DNA from: an uncultured Alistipes sp.
GTDB lineage: Bacteria; Bacteroidota; Bacteroidia; Bacteroidales; Rikenellaceae
NCBI GenBank assembly: GCA_900769405.1
Contig: CAAGGL010000024.1
Coordinates: forward strand, 310,001-374,000
Reading direction: 5' to 3'
Length of the DNA: 64,000 nucleotides
The position numbers were made by a program, and so were the translations under genes. A model generated the notes under the pieces. That model saw only the letters and a list, made by a program, of their open reading frames with translations, made no database searches and was not told where the DNA came from. Below are positions 1 through 9,449 of the stretch, one piece after another (the first letter of the stretch is position 1; every line of letters begins with the position of its first letter).

Positions 1-403
1 TGTTGCACAACGTGAAGAGGTGATCGAGCGACGAGTGAACGCCACCGTCCGAAACCAGACCCATAAAGTGGACATTCACACCATTAGCCTTAGCATACTC
101 GAACGCTGCAACGATCTCCTTGTTCTGCATAATCGAACCATCGGCTGCCGCGCGGTTGATCTTCACCAAATCCTGATAAACGATGCGACCTGCACCAATA
201 TTGAGGTGACCCACCTCCGAGTTACCCATCTGACCGTTGGGCAGACCAACGTTCTCGCCATCGGTACGCAACTCAGCGTGAGGATACTTCTCGGTCATAG
301 CCGTGATATAGGGAGGATTGACCGTATAGATCACATCGCCCTTAGTTTTGTTGCCGATACCCCAACCATCGAGGATCATCAGCAAAACCTTCTTGTTTTC
401 CAT
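1..403 (-). CDS. gpmI: 2,3-bisphosphoglycerate-independent phosphoglycerate mutase, N-terminal part
   Basis: This gene runs off the left edge of the window; only the first 134 codons are visible. The enzyme interconverts 3- and 2-phosphoglycerate in the cytoplasm (glycolysis) using two Mn2+ and a phosphoserine. The start [15 protein letters not shown] carries the metal-binding Asp of the alkaline-phosphatase superfamily in the LDGWG motif. It is followed by the [17 protein letters not shown] stretch, whose Ser (in GNSEVGH) is the catalytic phosphoserine of the family, and later by VSDGGVHSS. The ATG at 403 lies 17 nt downstream of the alaS stop on the same strand, so the two are probably cotranscribed. 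The assignment is firm although the C-terminal metal sites are outside the window. Confidence 0.95.
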   Translation of the reverse strand, partial: MENKKVLLMILDGWGIGNKTKGDVIYTVNPPYITAMTEKYPHAELRTDGENVGLPNGQMGNSEVGHLNIGAGRIVYQDLVKINRAAADGSIMQNKEIVAAFEYAKANGVNVHFMGLVSDGGVHSSLDHLFTLCN

Positions 404-420
404 TGTGTTTTGTATGTTTT

Positions 421-3045
421 TTATTTGTTCAACTCTTTTTTGATCAACTCAACCGCAACGTCGATAGCCTTCTGCATACCCTCGGGATTCTTACCACCCG
501 CAGTTGCGAAGAAGGGCTGACCGCCACCGCCACCATTGATCTCCTTAGCAGCCGTGCGAACTACCTGCGAAGCATTTGCGCCCGCTGCAACGATCTCGTC
601 ACCCAGCATAATGGTCAGCGTAGCCTTACCGCCCGCAACCGAACCGGCAACCAGCACCAGACGAGGCATCTTAGCACGCAAGTTGTAAGCCAAATCCTTC
701 ACAAACTCGGTCGAACGCTCAAATGTGCGTGCGATCAACTGCATACCGTCAACCTCGGGGCAAGCCTTAGCCAACTGCTCAGCCATAGCCGCGATCTGCT
801 CACGACGCATCTGCTCAACCTCCTGACTGAGAGCCTCATTGTTCTCGATCAGGCGCTTAATTGCGGGAACGATCTTCGAATTGTGGAAGAACTCCTCGAT
901 CTGGCGGATAGTATCCTCGGCAGCATAGAGCACCTTCTCGGCACCTACGCCCGTAACAGCCTCGATACGACGAACACCTGCCGAGATTGCACTCTCGCTC
1001 AGGATCTTAAACATACCGATATTACCCGTAGCCGAGGTATGAGTACCACCACACAACTCTACCGACTCACCGAAACGAACCATACGCACCTTATCGCCAT
1101 ACTTCTCGCCGAACAACATCATTGCACCGGCCTCGCGAGCCTCATCGATCGGGCACTCACGACGCTCGTCCAGCGGATCGTTTGCGCGGATTGCGGCATT
1201 AACCATCTGCTCAACCTCACGCAACTGCTCGTTGGTCACCTTCTGGAAGTGTGAGAAGTCGAAACGCAGACCTGCGGGCGACACCATCGAGCCCTTCTGC
1301 TCAACGTGTGTACCCAGCACCTTGCGCAATGCAGCGTGCAAGAGGTGGGTTGCCGAGTGGTTGTTTGCCGACGACTGACGCTTCTCGGCGTCAACCTCAG
1401 CGTGGAACGTAGCCTCGACATTCGAGGGCATCTTATCGGTGATATGAACCGTCAAGCCATTCTCCTTCTGGGTATCGGTTACAGCCACGCGCTCGCCGTC
1501 AGCCTCGATGAAACCAACATCACCAACCTGACCACCCGAATTACCATAGAACGGAGTGTGATCGAATACGATCTGATAGTAGCTCTTACCCTTGGTTGTT
1601 ACACGGCGATAACGAGCAATGCGCACCTCATCAACCAGCGTATCGTAACCCGTGAAGGTGCTCTCAACAATGGGCATCACCTCTACCCAGTCGTCGGTCG
1701 ATACAGCCGCAGCATTACGCGAACGCTCCTTCTGTGCCTGCAACTCCTTCTCGAATGCGGGCAGATCAACCTCGACACCCTGCTCGTGAGCGATCAGGTC
1801 GGTCAGGTCGATCGGGAAACCATAAGTATCGTAGAGCAGGAAGGCGTCGCGACCACTGATCTGGCTCTTGCCCTCTGCCTTAGCGCGACGGATCACATCG
1901 TCAATCAGGTTGATACCCGTAGCCAGCGTACGCAGGAACGAGCTCTCCTCCTCCGAGATAACCTTCTCGATCAGCGTCTGCTGAGCGCGCAACTCGGGGA
2001 ACTGGTTGCCCATCTGCTCAACCAAACCTGCCACCAACCAGCACATAAACGGCTCGTTGAAACCGAGGTAAGTATAACCGTAACGCACTGCACGACGCAG
2101 AATTCGACGGATAACATAACCTGCCTTCACGTTCGAGGGCAGCTGACCGTCAGCAATCGAGAATGCAATAGCACGCAAGTGGTCGGCGATTACACGCATC
2201 GCAACGTCGCACTTCTGATCTACGCCATACTGCTTGCCGCACATATCTGCCAAGCGCTTGATCGTAGGCTGGAATACATCGGTATCGTAGTTTGACTTCT
2301 TACCCTGCAAAATCATACACAGACGCTCGAAACCCATACCCGTATCAACGTGGTTCTTCGGCAGCGGCTCCAACGAACCGTTAGCCTTGCGGTTGAACTG
2401 CATAAATACGTTGTTCCAGATCTCGATTACCTGCGGGTGATCCTTATTGACCATCTCACGACCGGGGATCAATGCGATCTCAGCCTCGTCGCGCAGGTCG
2501 AAGTGAATCTCGCTACACGGACCGCACGGACCGGTATCACCCATCTCCCAGAAGTTATCCTTCTTGTTACCGCGAATGATATGATCGGCGGGCAGGAAAC
2601 GCAGCCAGAAATCGTAAGCCTCCTGATCGAACGGCACACCGTCCTCCTCCGAGCCCTCGAATACGGTTGCATACATACGCTCCTTCGGCAGTTTGTACAC
2701 CTCAGTCAGCAGCTCCCAAGCCCACTCGATAGCCTCTTTCTTGAAATAGTCGCCAAACGACCAGTTACCGAGCATCTCGAACATCGTGTGGTGATAGGTA
2801 TCGTGACCTACCTCCTCCAAGTCGTTATGCTTACCCGAAACGCGAAGGCACTTCTGCGTATCGCAAACGCGGGGTGCCTTGATCGGGGCATTACCCAAAA
2901 ACATATCCTTGAACTGGTTCATACCTGCATTGGTGAACATCAGCGTAGGATCATTCTTTACAACCATCGGTGCCGAGGGCACTACGACGTGACCTTTACT
3001 CTCGAAAAATTTAAGAAAGGCCTCTCTGATTTTGTTGCTTTCCAT
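421..3045 (-). CDS. alaS: Alanyl-tRNA synthetase
   Basis: Charges tRNA-Ala with alanine and edits mischarged Ser/Gly. The 874-residue length is normal for bacterial AlaRS. The class II catalytic domain starts at residue 1 ([19 protein letters not shown], then [14 protein letters not shown] and [12 protein letters not shown]). The editing domain shows the zinc-ligand motif HSATHLLH (about residue 565) and CGGTH (about 665). The glycine-rich C-Ala domain ends with [16 protein letters not shown]. The start MESNK is the usual family start. A Bacteroidetes-type promoter lies about 80 bp upstream, and gpmI follows 17 nt downstream. Confidence 0.98.
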   Translation of the reverse strand: MESNKIREAFLKFFESKGHVVVPSAPMVVKNDPTLMFTNAGMNQFKDMFLGNAPIKAPRVCDTQKCLRVSGKHNDLEEVGHDTYHHTMFEMLGNWSFGDYFKKEAIEWAWELLTEVYKLPKERMYATVFEGSEEDGVPFDQEAYDFWLRFLPADHIIRGNKKDNFWEMGDTGPCGPCSEIHFDLRDEAEIALIPGREMVNKDHPQVIEIWNNVFMQFNRKANGSLEPLPKNHVDTGMGFERLCMILQGKKSNYDTDVFQPTIKRLADMCGKQYGVDQKCDVAMRVIADHLRAIAFSIADGQLPSNVKAGYVIRRILRRAVRYGYTYLGFNEPFMCWLVAGLVEQMGNQFPELRAQQTLIEKVISEEESSFLRTLATGINLIDDVIRRAKAEGKSQISGRDAFLLYDTYGFPIDLTDLIAHEQGVEVDLPAFEKELQAQKERSRNAAAVSTDDWVEVMPIVESTFTGYDTLVDEVRIARYRRVTTKGKSYYQIVFDHTPFYGNSGGQVGDVGFIEADGERVAVTDTQKENGLTVHITDKMPSNVEATFHAEVDAEKRQSSANNHSATHLLHAALRKVLGTHVEQKGSMVSPAGLRFDFSHFQKVTNEQLREVEQMVNAAIRANDPLDERRECPIDEAREAGAMMLFGEKYGDKVRMVRFGESVELCGGTHTSATGNIGMFKILSESAISAGVRRIEAVTGVGAEKVLYAAEDTIRQIEEFFHNSKIVPAIKRLIENNEALSQEVEQMRREQIAAMAEQLAKACPEVDGMQLIARTFERSTEFVKDLAYNLRAKMPRLVLVAGSVAGGKATLTIMLGDEIVAAGANASQVVRTAAKEINGGGGGQPFFATAGGKNPEGMQKAIDVAVELIKKELNK

Positions 3046-3121
3046 TGTCTATTTTTAGTGTTTATTTATCATCAAATCACGTAATATTTTGTCGCGCGCG
3101 TTCGTTATTACACGCGAGAAC

Positions 3122-3152
3122 TTGCAAAGTTACACATTTTGCTGTAATTTTG
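3122..3152 (+). promoter_or_regulatory. Predicted promoter of the M23 peptidase pair
   Basis: The -7 element TAATTTTG (3145-3152) matches TAnnTTTG. TTG at 3122-3124 gives a 20-bp spacer. The start codon at 3181 follows after a short leader. The site interleaves with the alaS promoter on the other strand. Confidence 0.55.
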
Positions 3153-3158
3153 CCCAAA
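3125..3158 (-). promoter_or_regulatory. Predicted alaS promoter
   Basis: On the minus strand the -7 element TAACTTTG (3125-3132) matches the Bacteroidetes consensus TAnnTTTG. A TTTG (3155-3158) lies 22 bp upstream of it. It overlaps the divergent promoter of the M23 peptidase genes. Confidence 0.55.
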
Positions 3159-3180
3159 ATGCAGAGCGTTTTTTAACGAT

Positions 3181-4155
3181 ATGGAGAAAAAAGAGTATAA
3201 ATTCAACCCGCAAACCCTCACTTACGAGGTCGTAACCGCCCCTTTCAAGCTGCGGTACTACCGTCTTTTGCGCAAAATCCTGGTTGCATTTATCCTCGCC
3301 TCGATCTTCAACGCGATCTTCTCCTACTTCTTCTACACACCCAAGCTCTACCGCATTCATCGCGAGAATAACGAACTTGTCATCAAGTATCGTATTTTGC
3401 AGAGTAAAATTGACGCCTCGATGAATCAACTCAACGAGATCAAGCACCGCGACAACCGCGTCTATCGTACGCTGTTCGCCGCCGACACACTCTCGATTGA
3501 CGGCATCTATGCGCCCTATCCCGACTCGAAATATGCCTCATTGCGCGGCGACGACTACTCGACACTGATGACCTCGACGTGGATCAAACTCGACGAGTTG
3601 ACGCGCAAGACCTATCTCGAATCGCGCTCGTTAGACGAATTGCAGATCTTGGCCAAGAACAAAGAGAATATGTCGCTGGCCGTACCCGCTATTATGCCCA
3701 TTGACAAAAAGTTACTCAAAGGTCACATCGGTGCGTACGGTATGCGATTCCATCCCAAACTGCACATCTGGCGCCCGCACAAGGGTATCGACCTCGGCGG
3801 ACACATCGGCGATCCGGTCTATGCTACGGGTAACGGCACAGTGAAGGAGGTCGAGATCACTCGCTCGCGTCGCGGCTACGGAACGCAGATCGTTATCGAC
3901 CACGAATTTGGCTACCAGACTCGTTATGCCCACTTGGATAAAGTTTGGGTCAAGGAGGGCGACAAGATTATGCGCGGACAGCGTATTGCCGACCTCGGCA
4001 ACACGGGTATTTCGACCGGCCCGCACCTCCACTACGAGGTGATGTATATGGGTCATCACGTGAATCCGATTAATTACATTAACAAGAATATGAGTGCCGA
4101 AGAGTTTGAGGATATCATCAGCTCGGCTCGCGAAACCACCTATGAAGCAGACTAA
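3181..4155 (+). CDS. M23 family metallopeptidase, membrane-anchored
   Basis: Predicted zinc endopeptidase that cuts peptidoglycan cross-bridges, or regulates such cutting, from an inner-membrane anchor. The 324 residues begin with a basic cytoplasmic tail, one membrane segment (about 33-52) and a helical, probably coiled-coil stretch (about 55-90). The LytM domain covers about 185-300. The ligand set is intact: H200 and D204 in HKGIDLGG, H251 in RYAHL, and H282/H284 in PHLHYEV, so it should be catalytically active, unlike degenerate LytM factors such as EnvC. The gene overlaps the next M23 gene by 14 nt. This architecture is common in Bacteroidetes and resembles cell-division or cell-shape hydrolases; the exact target is not known. 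Confidence 0.9.
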   Translation: MEKKEYKFNPQTLTYEVVTAPFKLRYYRLLRKILVAFILASIFNAIFSYFFYTPKLYRIHRENNELVIKYRILQSKIDASMNQLNEIKHRDNRVYRTLFAADTLSIDGIYAPYPDSKYASLRGDDYSTLMTSTWIKLDELTRKTYLESRSLDELQILAKNKENMSLAVPAIMPIDKKLLKGHIGAYGMRFHPKLHIWRPHKGIDLGGHIGDPVYATGNGTVKEVEITRSRRGYGTQIVIDHEFGYQTRYAHLDKVWVKEGDKIMRGQRIADLGNTGISTGPHLHYEVMYMGHHVNPINYINKNMSAEEFEDIISSARETTYEAD

Positions 4156-5107
4156 TACACTCTCACGCACCGAACGCATCGAAAAGATGCGCCGCCGTCG
4201 CCAACTGCGCCAAAAGATCTCGCGCGGAGTGATCCAGACTTTCGTTTGGGTCGGTCTGGCTGTCTGCTACTATCTCGGTTTTTCGCTCTTCTTCGACACA
4301 CCGACCGAATACGCCGCCAAGCACTCGACCGACCGTCTGCGCGAGGAGTATGAGGTACTGAGCGCTCGCTACGATTCGATCTCGAAGGTGATCGAAAATG
4401 TGGCTCAGCGCGACAAAAACGTATTTAATATTATGTTCGAGGCCGACCCCTATACTATGGGCGAGGGCAACACCAGCAGCTGGGCGCGCTATGAGAATCT
4501 GATCGACCAGCCGACCGAGGTTCTTTCGCGTACATTCAGCCAGCGCGTGGCCTCGATGGAGAAGAATAGCGAGGCTCTCACGGAGTCCTATCGCAACTTG
4601 ATATACAAGACTCACAATATCGGAGATAGACGCAACTATATCCCTGCGATACAGCCTGTTATCAACGATGAGCTAACCCTGCTGACCGCATCATACGGTA
4701 TGCGAATCCACCCCTTCTTCAAGACGCTGGCATCACATCAGGGCGTTGATTATACCGTTCCCGAGGGCACGCGAATTTTCGCCACGGCCGATGGTCGCGT
4801 GAGCGAGGTGGCTCTGCGCAACTCTGCATCGGGACAGACGCTCGTTATTGATCACGGCAATGGCTACACCACATCATACAGCCACCTGAGCAAGATATAT
4901 GTCAAGCGCGGCACGACGGTTCGTCGCGGCGACATCATCGCACTGAGCGGCAATACGGGTCTTTCGCTCGCCCCACACCTCCACTACGAGGTTCGCTACA
5001 ACGGTATGCGCGTCGACCCGATCCACTACTTCTTTATGGAACTCTCGCCCGATCAATACTATCGCATTATGCAGATCGCACAATCGGGAATGCAGTCGTT
5101 CGACTAA
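4142..5107 (+). CDS. M23 family metallopeptidase, second copy
   Basis: Paralogue of the preceding gene (321 residues) with the same plan: a basic N-terminus (MRRRRQLRQK), one membrane segment at about 31-51, a helical linker, then a LytM domain. Catalytic residues are present: H199 and D203 in SHQGVDYT, SYSHL, and PHLHYEV. I chose the ATG at 4142 rather than an in-frame one at 4094, because the earlier one lies deep inside the upstream gene and its extra 16 residues have no counterpart in the paralogue. The 14-nt overlap suggests translational coupling, and the two proteins may act as a pair. A strong hairpin ends the unit at 5130-5157. Confidence 0.9.
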   Translation: MKQTNTLSRTERIEKMRRRRQLRQKISRGVIQTFVWVGLAVCYYLGFSLFFDTPTEYAAKHSTDRLREEYEVLSARYDSISKVIENVAQRDKNVFNIMFEADPYTMGEGNTSSWARYENLIDQPTEVLSRTFSQRVASMEKNSEALTESYRNLIYKTHNIGDRRNYIPAIQPVINDELTLLTASYGMRIHPFFKTLASHQGVDYTVPEGTRIFATADGRVSEVALRNSASGQTLVIDHGNGYTTSYSHLSKIYVKRGTTVRRGDIIALSGNTGLSLAPHLHYEVRYNGMRVDPIHYFFMELSPDQYYRIMQIAQSGMQSFD

Positions 5108-5129
5108 ATCGCACGACATTAATACAACA

Positions 5130-5157
5130 AACGCCGCCTCGACATCGGGGCGGCGTT
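5130..5157. terminator. Bidirectional intrinsic terminator
   Basis: Perfect 9-bp stem (aacgccgcc / ggcggcgtt), followed by ctgttttcg on plus and gtttgttgt on minus. It sits between the convergent M23 pair and the 2-hydroxyacid dehydrogenase gene. Confidence 0.75.
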
Positions 5158-5180
5158 CTGTTTTCGTAGTTTTGCGAATA

Positions 5181-6131
5181 CTATCGGCGAGCGAGAAACT
5201 CCTCGATATTGCGCTCGATGCAACCAACCAACGTCGTGATTGACTCGGCTGCCGACCACGCATTGTGGGGCGAGAGCAACAGTCGATCGCTATTTTTCAC
5301 CTTCAACAGCGGTGACTCAGCCTCGATAGGCTCGTGCACAAATACGTCAAGTGCCGCACCTCCGATCTTATCCGAATCGATCGCCTCAGCCAATGCCTTT
5401 TCATCTACAATACCGCCACGCGCAACATTGATTAACAGCGCATCAGACTTCATCATATCAAGTTGCGCTTTACCTATCAAATTACGCGTTGCAGCGTTCA
5501 GCGGGCAGTGAATCGAAACCACATCTGAGGTTGCCAAAAGCTCGTCAAGCGACACACATTCCCACTTCTCATCGCGCTTTATGCCCGAGGTCGATGCATA
5601 GACCACCTTGCAACCAAGCGCCTCCGCAACACGTGCGACATTGCGTCCAATTGCACCCAATCCGATCACGCCCCAGCGCTTGCCGCATAGGCGTCGAGTA
5701 GGACGATCAAAGTTGAACATCAAGCCATCGGCCGTGTAGCGTCCCGACTTAATATAGTTGTCGTAATAGCCTATGTTTCTGCACAATGCCAATGCCGCAC
5801 CAATAGTCGTTTCGGTCACCGATTCGGTCGAGTAACCAGCCGCATTGCGCACCTCGACACCCAGCTCGGCAGCCGCTTCGAGGTCGATAATATTGACACC
5901 CGTAGCCGCCACGCAGATCAATCGCAGATTGGGCAGAGCCTTCATCGTTTCGCGCGAGAAGGGAACCTTATTCGTAATCACAATTTCGGCGTCGCCAACA
6001 CGTTCGATAATCTCGTCAGCCTGCGTATTATAATATGAACTGTAATCGCCCATCGCCTGCACACGCGACAGATCGGCGTTGCTCAATGTATAGGCATCCA
6101 AGAAAACTATTTTCGGTTTCATATCTTTCAT
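5181..6131 (-). CDS. D-2-hydroxyacid dehydrogenase (glycerate dehydrogenase-like)
   Basis: NAD-dependent oxidoreductase of the D-isomer-specific 2-hydroxyacid dehydrogenase family, 316 residues. The nucleotide fold has the GLGAIGRNVARVAEALG motif (about 158-174). The Arg (NVARGGIVDE), Glu (HEPIE) and His (LSPHNAW) catalytic set is present. Sequence style is closest to glycerate/hydroxypyruvate reductases, but the family includes phosphoglycerate and lactate dehydrogenases, so the substrate is open. A second Met at 6122 (MKPKIVFLD) could also be the start. It is the last gene of a tight four-gene minus-strand operon, 15 nt after the esterase gene. Confidence 0.85.
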   Translation of the reverse strand: MKDMKPKIVFLDAYTLSNADLSRVQAMGDYSSYYNTQADEIIERVGDAEIVITNKVPFSRETMKALPNLRLICVAATGVNIIDLEAAAELGVEVRNAAGYSTESVTETTIGAALALCRNIGYYDNYIKSGRYTADGLMFNFDRPTRRLCGKRWGVIGLGAIGRNVARVAEALGCKVVYASTSGIKRDEKWECVSLDELLATSDVVSIHCPLNAATRNLIGKAQLDMMKSDALLINVARGGIVDEKALAEAIDSDKIGGAALDVFVHEPIEAESPLLKVKNSDRLLLSPHNAWSAAESITTLVGCIERNIEEFLARR

Positions 6132-6146
6132 TATTTTAAGAATTTA

Positions 6147-7853
6147 TCAACCCTGACCTTGACTTTTAGGCGAAGTTGCCGACTGCCACGGCTGAGCGCC
6201 CGCAACCTTCAATTCGCGCACATAAATCTCACCTAGTTCATTCGCCACATAGAGCTTCGTTCCGACAAATGCCAACGAGCGAATCGGCGCGCTATCGGGC
6301 AACGGCAAAATAGCTCGCACACGACCATTCTGATCGCAAATCTGCACGCCCATAGCCGTCGCAACATAGAGATTTCCGTTCTCATCGAAGGTCATCTGTC
6401 CCACCTGCTGCGAATCGTCGCCCGTCGTATTGTGCAACCAATAGAAACGCTGGCCTGCCATCGGCTGACCCTGCTCATCGACAACATAACTCAACAGCCA
6501 ACGAGTGTTCGGTTCGTTGCAAATCAACAGTCGATGATCGGGATAAATTGCAAGGCTCGTACCGCAATTCAAACCATCGTTTACAACCGTCATCACGCCC
6601 TTTGCATCAACCTTTACTACCGAATTTTCGCACACGAAGTAGTAGTTTAAGTTGTCGGTTGCAATCAGCTGTTCTACTTTATTTTGCGCAGTTGTAATTT
6701 TAGTACGACGGCCAGCCGCCACACGAATAATTTCGTTCTTTACATTTGACAAATATAGCACCTCGGCGTCGGCTCCGATCAGTCGTTCATTTGCCTTCAA
6801 ACGAGCCACTTCGTTACCCTCCGCGTCGCATACTTTGGCGCCGTCGGCAAACACGATTTTATCGCCATAAACAAACATTTTATCGGCAACTCGTGCGTCC
6901 TCGACGCGAGTCCAGCCACCCTCGTCGGGCAAAATCGCAGAGAGCATATCGTTCTGCGACTTTCCGGCTTGAACTGCACGCGGCCAACCTTTCCATAACC
7001 AACGCATTACATCGGGGAAAACTCGATTGGCGTGAGTGTTGCTATGACCACCGCGTCCCCACGTATGAGCCACCTCGTAACCGCTGAAATTCAGTGCCGA
7101 CTCAACCAAAATATTGGCTTCGTACCAATCACCGAAAATGCCGTTCCAAACATCGTACAGACCGTCCTGCAAGAAAATTCGCAGAGGTTTAGGTTCGGTT
7201 TTGCGAATTATAGCCTGATACTCGTTTCCGCCACGCATCGACACGTAAGTGCCTACTGCACTGAACACTCGACCGAAACGATCGGGGCGCGCCCACGCCG
7301 CCGTGAATGCACAGATACCGCCACTGCTCGATCCCGCAATGGCACAATCGTTCGGGTTGGTCGAAAGACGAATCGGACGACCGTCAGTTGCCGTTTGTCG
7401 CTCAACCTCAGGCAGTAACTCCTCGATCAGGAATCGCGCAAAAGTACCGTCGGTGCGGTCAAATTCGTTACTGCGATTGTAGCGAATCACACCACCCTCG
7501 GCATCGCGCACAACACCCGGATTGACAAACACGCCGATGGTCACAGGCATCTGTCCCGTGGCAATCAAATTGTCGAAAACCGTCGGCGCGTTATACTGCA
7601 CGCCGTCCAGACAAACAAACAGACAAGCAGGCTTCGACGCATCGTATGCCGCAGGTACATAGATCCAATAATCGCGCGAGGTCATCGGATAGATCTTCGA
7701 CTCGTTAAACGAGCGCTTGATCACCTCGCCCTCGGCCACATTTTCGTTGCGCACGGTCGCAGGATCGAAGGCCACTCGATAGTGATCTCGTTGCTGAGCC
7801 ATAACATTAGTTAAAGCCAGCAACATTAAGAGTATTAGTAGTTTCTGTTTCAT
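6147..7853 (-). CDS. Secreted esterase fused to an SMP-30/gluconolactonase-like beta-propeller
   Basis: 568 residues. A signal peptide (MKQKLLILLMLLALTNVMA, cut before QQ) sends it to the periplasm or surface. Residues about 40-295 form an alpha/beta-hydrolase of the enterochelin-esterase (Fes/IroE) type, with nucleophile S176 in GSSSG, a probable acid D230 and His H270 in GRGGHSNTH. Residues about 305-550 look like a gluconolactonase-type propeller (repeats such as NLYVATAMGVQICDQNG). Similar fusions occur in Bacteroidetes and planctomycetes as putative carbohydrate-ester hydrolases. The natural ester is not evident; siderophore or feruloyl/acetyl esters are both possible. It lies 9 nt after tcdA. 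Confidence 0.82.
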   Translation of the reverse strand: MKQKLLILLMLLALTNVMAQQRDHYRVAFDPATVRNENVAEGEVIKRSFNESKIYPMTSRDYWIYVPAAYDASKPACLFVCLDGVQYNAPTVFDNLIATGQMPVTIGVFVNPGVVRDAEGGVIRYNRSNEFDRTDGTFARFLIEELLPEVERQTATDGRPIRLSTNPNDCAIAGSSSGGICAFTAAWARPDRFGRVFSAVGTYVSMRGGNEYQAIIRKTEPKPLRIFLQDGLYDVWNGIFGDWYEANILVESALNFSGYEVAHTWGRGGHSNTHANRVFPDVMRWLWKGWPRAVQAGKSQNDMLSAILPDEGGWTRVEDARVADKMFVYGDKIVFADGAKVCDAEGNEVARLKANERLIGADAEVLYLSNVKNEIIRVAAGRRTKITTAQNKVEQLIATDNLNYYFVCENSVVKVDAKGVMTVVNDGLNCGTSLAIYPDHRLLICNEPNTRWLLSYVVDEQGQPMAGQRFYWLHNTTGDDSQQVGQMTFDENGNLYVATAMGVQICDQNGRVRAILPLPDSAPIRSLAFVGTKLYVANELGEIYVRELKVAGAQPWQSATSPKSQGQG

Positions 7854-7862
7854 ATTTTGTCG

Positions 7863-8591
7863 TTATTTCATTTCACCAAGCAGGTCGCGCACCACAACCG
7901 AAGCACACGCGCAACCAAATACAGCGGGCATATACGAGATCGTTCCCGTATTCGATTTTTTGTTGCGTTCTTCACTCAAAATCATCGCACCCTCGCGGAT
8001 AGGCTCCGCAGAAAAAACCGCATAAAAACCCGTTCGAATACCCATTTTATGAAGGCGTTTGCGCAACATATGAGCCAGCGGACAATGGTGCGTACTGCCA
8101 ATATCGGCCACCTCGACACGCGTGGGATCGGTCTTTGCGCCAGCGCCCATCGCGCTGACGATAGGAATACCGCGATCCAAAGCGCCCTTGATCAGCGCCG
8201 CCTTGGGCGACAAGGTATCAATCGCATCAACGATATAGTCATAGTGCGCGGCATCGAGAATTCGATCGGTCTCTTCGTCGCGGATATATCGCTGAACTAC
8301 ATTCAGTTGCATATCGGGATTGATATCAAGCAGTCGCTCGGCCAGCACGTCGCTCTTGGCTCGTCCGACAGTCGAATGTAGCGCCACGAGCTGGCGATTG
8401 ATATTACTCTCCGAAACATCGTCCGAATCGGCAATGGTCATCTCTCGAACTCCCGCGCGGCACACCATCTCGGCCGCGTAGGCACCGACACCGCCCAATC
8501 CGACCACAAGCACGTGCGCCTGAGCCAATCGGTCGGCTTTCTCCTTGCCTAAAAGCAATTCGGTACGCTCTTTCCAACTATTATTAGTCAT
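7863..8591 (-). CDS. tcdA: tRNA threonylcarbamoyladenosine dehydratase
   Basis: ThiF/E1-like enzyme that uses ATP to cyclise t6A37 of ANN-decoding tRNAs to ct6A. The 242 residues show the nucleotide-binding GLGGVG (31-36), the acidic/Arg motif DSDDVSESNINRQ, and the conserved KAALIKGALDRGIP and AMGAGAKTDPTRV stretches typical of TcdA (YgdL/CsdL) rather than MoeB or ThiF. There is no CxxC zinc motif, as expected for TcdA. It overlaps the TatD-like gene by 8 nt, implying translational coupling. Confidence 0.9.
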   Translation of the reverse strand: MTNNSWKERTELLLGKEKADRLAQAHVLVVGLGGVGAYAAEMVCRAGVREMTIADSDDVSESNINRQLVALHSTVGRAKSDVLAERLLDINPDMQLNVVQRYIRDEETDRILDAAHYDYIVDAIDTLSPKAALIKGALDRGIPIVSAMGAGAKTDPTRVEVADIGSTHHCPLAHMLRKRLHKMGIRTGFYAVFSAEPIREGAMILSEERNKKSNTGTISYMPAVFGCACASVVVRDLLGEMK

Positions 8592-9270
8592 TATCTATCA
8601 GTCGTTTATAATTATCAAACACAATTTGCCGCAGTTCCTCAACCGAGCAGCATCTCAACTCGGCAACACGCTCGTAAACCGCCGCAATCGGCTCGGCGCT
8701 CTCATCACTCTCGATAAGTATGAACGACGAATCGACACTCCGAATTGCCTCACACGTTCGCGACGACGCCAAGCTGCGTGGCGAAAATGAGCAGAGATAG
8801 CCTTCGCGCACTACCCTTTCGACCTGCTGAGCCGAGCCTATAAAACTATGAAACACAGCTCGTTTAACTCCCACTTTCCTCAACGTACTCATCACCTCCT
8901 CAAACGCGCGAACGCAGTGCAACACCACAGGCACCGAAAGGCGATTAGCGAGTTCGAGTTGATGCTCAAATACGGCTATTTGAGTTTCACGCACCACATT
9001 CGACACCCAATCCAAACCGCACTCGCCGATAGCGACAAAACCACCAGCCTGCGCACATCGTTCAATCCGCGCGTAGGCGTCGTGCAGCTGTTCTTCGGTT
9101 GCATCGGCTCGCCACGGATGCACACCTACCGAAAAGGGCAAACCCGCCTCACACGCTCGTTCGACAGCCGCCGCATCGAGCGCATCGACGTTGAGAACTT
9201 CGCACCCGACACCAACTCGTTGGTGGGTATGAAAATCGATGTATGGAGCGGTTTCGAGAGCCATTTTCAA
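8584..9270 (-). CDS. TatD family hydrolase
   Basis: Metal-dependent hydrolase of the TatD/TIM-barrel family, 228 residues. Metal ligands are visible: HTH (H14, H16), the Glu of GECGLDW, His of VLHCVRA, His of FHSFIGS, and D of IESDESAEP. Family members have been described as 3'-5' exonucleases or D-aminoacyl-tRNA deacylases, but this short Bacteroidetes branch is uncharacterised. The start may be the ATG at 9270 or the second Met at 9264. It is the first gene of the operon TatD-tcdA-esterase-dehydrogenase. Confidence 0.85.
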   Translation of the reverse strand: MKMALETAPYIDFHTHQRVGVGCEVLNVDALDAAAVERACEAGLPFSVGVHPWRADATEEQLHDAYARIERCAQAGGFVAIGECGLDWVSNVVRETQIAVFEHQLELANRLSVPVVLHCVRAFEEVMSTLRKVGVKRAVFHSFIGSAQQVERVVREGYLCSFSPRSLASSRTCEAIRSVDSSFILIESDESAEPIAAVYERVAELRCCSVEELRQIVFDNYKRLIDND

Positions 9271-9282
9271 AGTTTTTCACGA

Positions 9283-9290
9283 CAAATTTA
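9283..9290 (-). promoter_or_regulatory. Predicted -7 element upstream of the TatD-tcdA operon
   Basis: Minus-strand TAAATTTG matches TAnnTTTG, 12 bp upstream of the ATG, so the leader would be very short. No clear -33 element is seen. Confidence 0.4.
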
Positions 9291-9353
9291 CAAATTTTCC
9301 GCGAAAACCATAAAAAGGGGCTGTTATGATTTTCACAATTAAGGAATATTTTG

Positions 9354-9361
9354 TATTTTTG
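9354..9361 (+). promoter_or_regulatory. Predicted nqr operon promoter (-7 element)
   Basis: TATTTTTG matches TAnnTTTG. The expected -33 region has only TTTTC (9330-9334). The implied leader is about 85 nt, A+T-rich, with no Shine-Dalgarno before the ATG at 9450. Confidence 0.5.
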
Positions 9362-9449
9362 CGCGCGAATTATATAGCGATCCCAAACGATCACTCAAAC
9401 GAACAATTTAACTAACAATAATTTTTCACATTAACTAATTTTAACCAAA

